Assembly: GCF_901709675.1 (NCBI RefSeq) | Contig: NC_051089.1 | Span: 1,057,476 to 1,121,475 of the forward strand | Reading direction: 5' to 3' | DNA: 64,000 nt | Source of the DNA: Syngnathus acus | Taxonomy: Eukaryota; Chordata; Actinopteri; Syngnathiformes; Syngnathidae | Shown: positions 54,461 through 64,000 of the stretch, piece after piece | How the letters are laid out: every line of letters begins with the position of its first letter | How positions within the stretch are numbered: the first letter of the stretch is position 1 | Notes under the pieces: generated by a model | The model's database searches: none | What the model saw: only the letters and a program-made list of their open reading frames with translations | What the model was told of the DNA's origin: nothing | Position numbers and translations under genes: made by a program

Positions 54461-54940
54461 CTAATTTGGGATTTCCTTCAAAGTGGGAACGGAATCTTTA
54501 TTTCATGCCACGGTGTGTTCAGCCAATGCTAGATGTTCCCATTTGTCGAGTTCGTTTTAGCACAAACTGTCTCGGAGACATCCGCATTGACTTGCAAGGA
54601 CCATGGCAGCGGCGGCAGGAGCAGCTAAAAGCAGCCAGCCCAGCAAACGAGGCTAGCGCTAGCCTGTTAAAACCATACACACCAACAAGAAGACGACAGA
54701 GGAAAGACGACTCCAATATCCACAAAAAACACGGTTGCAACCCAGCAAATTCTTCTTCACCTCCGAGTGCAAATCTTTATCAGTCCACTTGTGTAACGGC
54801 GGAATTGATCGGCTGAAGAAAACCCATCAAAATAGCACGGAATGTTTCGTTAAAGTCATCAGCGAACCCATTCGAGCGTTTTCCAAGCGGCCTTCGACTT
54901 CGAGGTGCAGGACGGAAACGCTTGGGGGAATGAAAGCCGC
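54461..54940 (-). other. ankrd11: Probable ankrd11 first (5' UTR) exon
   Basis: A strong minus-strand donor (CCCAAATTAG|GTAAGTCGC, GT at 54460-54459) closes an exon that would start upstream in the CpG-rich, CCAAT-bearing region around 54880-55100. The exon is non-coding for ANKRD11, but it contains a short upstream ORF: ATG at 54604-54602 in a GCCATGG context, 15 codons, stop TAA at 54559-54557. The 5' end is not defined. Confidence 0.5.
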
Positions 54941-55110
54941 CCTGTGATTGGTCGAAAACGCCTCCGCGCACGATGAAACTGCCTCCATTTTGGATCTGGA
55001 AAGGATCGCTCCCCTCTTGTCGATGTACAAGGAATGCCCCAACATGGCCGATACGGCTCGGAGTTTCAGGCCCGGAGCCCGCGCTACTGTTGCAACCGAA
55101 GAGCCAATCA
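54940..55110. promoter_or_regulatory. ankrd11 promoter region
   Basis: A GC-rich block between the head-to-head genes. It has a CCAAT box on the minus strand (plus ATTGG at 54947-54951), another on the plus strand (55104-55108), and YY1-like AAATGGAGGC (minus strand, about 54985) and ACATGGCCG (about 55041) motifs. The arrangement could support bidirectional initiation. Confidence 0.45.
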
Positions 55111-55199
55111 AAGAAAATGGAGAACAGACATCGGGTGCGTTCGATGTATTGTTTCTGGAAAACGTGTTTACGTTTGGAAAAGCTCATTTTAAATAAAGG

Positions 55200-56330
55200 A
55201 ACCATATTTCTAAATGTGCGCATTTGATCATTCTTTAATTAAAAACATGTCTTTTCAGCCAAGACGTGCATTTTTCATTTACATATTTTGTATCTATTCA
55301 CGGTTAAATATGCGGGCGTGCATAATTTAGAATACTATGATAGTGTTAAACTGCACTCATATCAAACGTTATTTGCACGTTTTCGTACACATGTTACAGT
55401 TTGTATGCATCTCACAGGTTGGTTCCAAAATTCGGGAAACAAATGATGAGATAAAATGTTAATTTTTTGATGCATTAGCGTCAAAGTGTTAGGTCAACAG
55501 AAGACAGTCGTTGAAAATATATCGGGCAGGGCTGGTAAGTAAACCGGGCGCACCCAGCAGTCAAGAGGAGACGAGCTTCAATAGAACAAGCTTTTCAATT
55601 GGTCGGGAAAGTGCCGCGATCTTATTGGTCATTATGTATGTCAATCCCAACTATAACTGACCTCATTTCGTGCGATTGTTTTTGATAGTCTATCTATACA
55701 TTAAAAACATATCTGTATATTGCCATAGCAAATTTAAAGTAAATGAGCGTGTCATTAAAAAAAGGAACTCTGGAAAGTTCGAGACCCGTGTGTCGTTACG
55801 CAAGACGCACGTCAGATAAGCATAACTTGACGAGAAGCGCACCCTGCTGGAGTTGCTTAAATAAAGTACAGTATCATAAAATAGTGTCCACACTCAAAAC
55901 ACACGGACAGTCAGCAACCACAACTCGTTTTGACGAAATAAAAACTGGGCATTATTGTATTTCAACCAATAGAAATATTTTCCCCCTTTATATGCAAGCA
56001 TTGCTTTTTTTAAACGAGTAGTCACGACAGTTAATAACGCTAGATGGTTAATTACTTGTCTCTATAGATTCGTATTTTTTCTTTATAATTATTATTTCTC
56101 ATTAGTTTTTAAACTACATAATAAATATTTTTAGTGGTCGTATTTCAAGCAGGCTGCGTAAAAGGGTGCGCAGCTCAACACTCTTGAACTCAACAACTTT
56201 ACATTAAAATCGAATTCAACACGAGTGCAAATACAAGCCCGAATAAGAATTTTCCCAACACACATCCCTGGTAGAATAAAAGCCAATTCAATGCATATTG
56301 CTTTGTTTGGAGTGTACTTGTGTGCGTGTA
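55200..56330. other. Intergenic region between ankrd11 and spg7
   Basis: About 1.1 kb of AT-rich sequence. I see no exon, RNA gene or clear repeat in it. Confidence 0.6.
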
Positions 56331-56332
56331 AC

Positions 56333-56352
56333 ATTTCCGGGAAGTGCGTCAC
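56333..56352. promoter_or_regulatory. ETS and CRE-like sites upstream of spg7
   Basis: ATTTCCGG (ETS core CCGGAAAT on the minus strand) is followed directly by GAAG and TGCGTCA, a CREB/ATF-like half site, about 110 bp before the spg7 ATG. ETS/GABP sites are usual at nuclear genes for mitochondrial proteins. Confidence 0.4.
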
Positions 56353-56459
56353 ACAACATTGCAAGCTAGCTCCGATCGATGTTAGTAAATAAACGTGAAG
56401 GCTAATCTGAAACCAAACATCAGCAATGTATATTCAATAATTCGGTGCAGATCGAAGTT

Positions 56460-60689
<4,230 letters not shown>

Positions 60690-61025
60690 AGTGGGCGCCA
60701 GACTTGCTGCTGCCTTGTTTTTTTTTTAATCGTTGGGTGTGCACAATTCTAGCAAATGCATCTGAGCTGCAGACTGGAAATAAGCAAAAATTCTGCAAAT
60801 AGTGTTTGGATGCAAACTGAACTCAAGGTCAAAGATCTCTCAAGTTTGGAGTCAGCAACTGTTAAATCTTTCAGGTGAAAGAAAAGTTTTTGTAAGTTTG
60901 CTTGAAACCTTTCAGTGGAGTTTGTAACTCATTTTGTGCGACACGCTAAAATGCTTGTTCGGCCTTTTTGGACAATGTATGGTCTTCAACTAAAGCATAG
61001 AAATAAAAAATAAAAAGAGATGCAA
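60690..61025 (+). other. spg7: spg7 3' UTR
   Basis: Sequence from the TGA stop to just beyond the AATAAA cluster at 61002-61014. It contains a short T run and no other notable feature. Confidence 0.6.
61002..61014 (+). terminator. spg7 polyadenylation signals
   Basis: Two close AATAAA hexamers (61002-61007 and 61009-61014) about 310 bp after the stop codon. Confidence 0.6.
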
Positions 61026-61616
61026 TGAGTGGAAGAACTGCAGCAATTGTTTCTCACCCAATTACAGCGCCACAATGACTTTTATGTCCTGTAGAGGGCG
61101 CTAAAATCCTCCATCTTCTCAAGCTCTGACAGTAGATTGAAACGCGACATTCTAATTGTTATATTTGAGCCAAATTTTATTGAAGTTGTGCCCTTAGGAA
61201 TATGAAAATAAGTTCTACATTCTTTGTACTGCATTAATGAAATAATTCGGCTCATCAAATTCTGTGCATCTGTATTTGTTTTGTTAAGTCATATTTTGCG
61301 TCAGAAGTGTAACATGCTGGAATGGAGGTGTTATGATCAAACAAATAAACATGAGTAACAAATTCATTTTATAAAATAATAATATAAAAAAAAGTCGCAC
61401 GTCCCAAGCAATCCAAGTTTGGGTATAAATCAAATCCATCTTTTGAACATGTTGAGCTCCTACTCGTTTTTCTTCCCTCTGCGCCCTTTGAAATATTCAC
61501 AAACATCTCACAAATCAGTTTAAGAGCAGTGCTGCGCTAAAACGCCTTTTGGCACACAGTGATGGAGAAGATCTCCTCTTGTCCAATGAAACAGTAAAAG
61601 CACTCACCCTTCCCAC
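61026..61616. other. Convergent intergenic region and probable cdh15 3' UTR
   Basis: The spg7 and cdh15 3' ends face each other here. The nearest minus-strand AATAAA for cdh15 is at 61181-61176, which would give a 3' UTR of about 440 nt. No coding sequence is seen. Confidence 0.45.
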
Positions 61617-63763
61617 CTAACGTGGGTCATACATGTTGGCCAGTTTCTGAAAGCGCGGCCCCCAGTCGTTGAGGTAGTCGTAGTCCTGGTCCTCATCTGA
61701 GCTTGCCGACGCGATGGAGCTGAGGCTGCCCGCCAGGGAGCCCTCACCCTCGTAGTCATAGATCAGGGCTGTGTCGTACGGCGGCACGTTCGGATCCTTG
61801 TCTGCCGCTTCCAGACCCTGAGGCCCAGAAATAAAACATGGCCGTCATGCGGACATTCTTCTGTATGTGTGTGAATGCCAAAATGTGGCATAGTTCAACA
61901 TCCGCCCATCTGTTTTTGTTCTCATTATGGATGCGGCGGACTTTTATTACACTCCAGATTGGTTGGTTCGGTAAACAGAGGCGTCTTACGTCACTGATGT
62001 AGTCCTGGATGTCAGCGGGATCCGCCGGGGGCCTCCGAGGGTAGGCGGGAGAAGGCAGGTCGTGCGGCGCGTCCCTCCTGACGGGCTGCTTGCCTCGGGC
62101 GACGGGGTAATACGACGCCGGGGTCACGGGGGCGTCCAGAGGATTCCACAACAGGTCGATGTTAAAGGCGTTCTGCGAGGACGGTCATTCATATTTATTT
62201 GTTTCTGTATTTGTTTATGTATTTATGTTTTGATGTATTTATTTATGTTTTTATGTATTTATGTATTCATTCATTCTTGTCTTCAGCTGTCACTTTTTTG
62301 TCATATAAGGATTCAAATCCATGAAGTCATTGGCAAATGAATGGTGTGAATAACCGTACATGATTCCAGTTTGGATTTGAATGATGTTGAAACTCACGTC
62401 TGGATCAATTGTGCTACTCTAAATAGGATCTCATCCATGGTGAGGCCTTACCTCATCTTCCTCACCGCCTCCTTGTTCGTCGTAGTTGAGGACATTGTCC
62501 CGGATGTCGTCTTCCGAATCGGCCACAAGCAGACCGGTTCCTTTCTTGATACGATGGCGTCTGCCGCACGACTTGAGCGCCACAGCCAAGAGCAGCAACA
62601 CTAGAAAGCAAAACATGTTCAAAAGTGCAAGCCATTTTTTTTCCCTTGTCCTTTTAAAATGGCAGTTTGGAGGTTGAAAATGTGACTCACGTAGAAGGAG
62701 GCCAATAGCGGCCATGATAATAATAAGCGCGATGAAGCTGATCCCCACGCTGGAGGCGAAGACGGCGCCCGCCTCAGACTTGCAGTCTCCGTGCGAGTCG
62801 CAGGGACACACCGTCACGTTGATCTCCGCGTAAGAGCTGAAGCGCGGCTTTCCAGAGTCCGACACCAACAACGCGACAGTGTATTCTCCGTCCTCCAAGT
62901 GGACGAGAGGCCGCAGCTTTGCGTGCGTGTCTGAAGTCAGGGCGGAAACAAATTCATTGGCCAATGTTTGGCTGGCGTTATTCTTCCATCCTACCATTGA
63001 CTTGGATGACAGTCCAGTTGATTGACACATCGTCGAGCATTTCAAAGATGAACGGCGCCGCGTGTGGAGGGAGGTCGTGGTCCACAGCGGTCAGCAGCAA
63101 CCCGGAGGCCGTCCTTCCCGCATCCCTGCACACGGCGCCGCTGAGTGGGAAGGGTGTCGGGGGAAAGTCATTGGTTTCCTTCAAAGTGATGGCCACGCTG
63201 GCTGTGGTGGACACGCCGCCAGCATCTGCGCAGGTGAAGGTGCGCCACATGGCTGAGCGACACATATCACAAGGTTAAGACGGGATTGACCGTTCGGACT
63301 GACCCGTAACCTTGACGGTGGCCACGTAGATGTTGTTTTGAACATGCTGCGATCGCATGTTGAAGGTTCTCTTTGCAGAAATGTCTCCTGTATGTTTGTC
63401 GATGGTTAGCCACCTCTCAGGATCTCTGCTGATCTCGTACCTGCCGGAACAGCAGCCATCTTCACGCTCACCATTGAGACAATCGTATGAAATGAGAAAG
63501 CGACGCCTTGATACCTACCTCAGGTCAGAATGATCGGGGTCAAACGCAATGTTGCTTTTCAGGAGCGTTCCAGGAGCCACCGATTCAGGAACGACAATGC
63601 GGATGGGGTCCTCCCTGAAATGCGGCGCTTCGTTCTCGTTGACGACCGTCACCACCACCATGGCGCTGCTCGCTGGCAAGTTGGGAGCCTTGTCGCTCAG
63701 AGGATTGACATTCTCCACTGTCAGAAAGAGAATGTGCTCCTTCTGGGCCTCGTAATCCAGTGG
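61617..63763 (-). CDS. cdh15: Cadherin-15 (M-cadherin), C-terminal part; 5' exons outside the window
   Basis: Seven exons on the minus strand: 63763-63519, 63440-63304, 63252-62995, 62930-62691, 62600-62452, 62172-61990 and 61817-61617 (stop TAG). They encode 470 aa in phase. The segment covers the end of EC3 (LDYEAQ), EC4 (from [33 protein letters not shown]), a cysteine-containing membrane-proximal EC5 ([23 protein letters not shown]), a hydrophobic helix ([19 protein letters not shown] then a run of Leu), a p120-catenin-type juxtamembrane motif ([20 protein letters not shown]) and a beta-catenin-binding tail ([33 protein letters not shown]). The tail, with [15 protein letters not shown] and [13 protein letters not shown], fits CDH15 better than CDH1-4. 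Role: calcium-dependent adhesion in skeletal muscle precursors. The upstream exons, including signal peptide and EC1-EC2, lie beyond 64000. Confidence 0.9.
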
Positions 63764-64000
63764 CTGCAGAACATACATAAAATCACATTCGTAATTCAAT
63801 TGAAATCCCTTGACTATTTATTTATTATTTTCTTTTTTTAAAATAATTAATTTATTTATTTATTCACAAACCCCATATCCTGAAAAAACGCTCAAAATCC
63901 AAATTGTGAACAAATATTGGAGCAAAAAAGAGAAAATTTGTGAATAGACGCTGTAATTTTAAGTTGTAATATCACCAATCACCACTAGATGACATACCGT
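63764..64000 (-). other. cdh15 intron at the window edge
   Basis: AT-rich sequence upstream of the exon at 63763, with TTTA-type low complexity near 63815-63865. No exon is visible before the window ends. Confidence 0.7.

Overview
This is vertebrate nuclear DNA, almost certainly from a ray-finned (teleost) fish. Genes are split into many short exons with GT-AG introns. The four genes match the human 16q24.3 neighbourhood (SLC22A31, ANKRD11, SPG7, CDH15). The non-coding DNA carries teleost-style repeats: the 'CCGTAATTTTCGG...ACTATAAGTCGC' inverted-repeat element, a 'TTTATTTGTATAGC' interspersed repeat, tRNA-like SINE fragments and very many short microsatellites. The species cannot be named from sequence alone.

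Layout. 864-6265 (minus): a nine-exon SLC22-family transporter, probably slc22a31, 613 aa. 6860-10336: probable ankrd11 3' UTR. 10337-25418 (minus): the ankrd11 coding region in 12 exons, 2860 aa, including a 4534-bp giant exon. Its 5' non-coding part appears to reach a first exon near 54461-54900, so about 29 kb of the window (25478-54460) is 5' intron, rich in simple repeats and holding two related MITE-like elements. 54900-56460: intergenic region between the head-to-head ankrd11 and spg7 genes. 56460-60689 (plus): spg7 (paraplegin) in 17 exons, 797 aa. 61617-63763 (minus): the last seven coding exons of cdh15 (M-cadherin), whose 5' part lies beyond the window.

The genes are not a pathway. 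They are a conserved neighbourhood: a plasma-membrane carrier, a chromatin co-regulator, a mitochondrial inner-membrane AAA protease and a muscle cadherin. I joined exons by hand. Splice phases are consistent throughout: slc22a31 gives 614 codons including stop, ankrd11 2861, spg7 798, and the cdh15 segment 471. I found no new defence, mobile or biosynthetic system. The points most worth a second look are the gene order relative to human, an unusual 32-nt C tract serving as a splice-site pyrimidine tract, a possible alternative ankrd11 start exon, a coding minisatellite in ankrd11, and a G-quadruplex plus Pumilio-site cluster in its probable 3' UTR.
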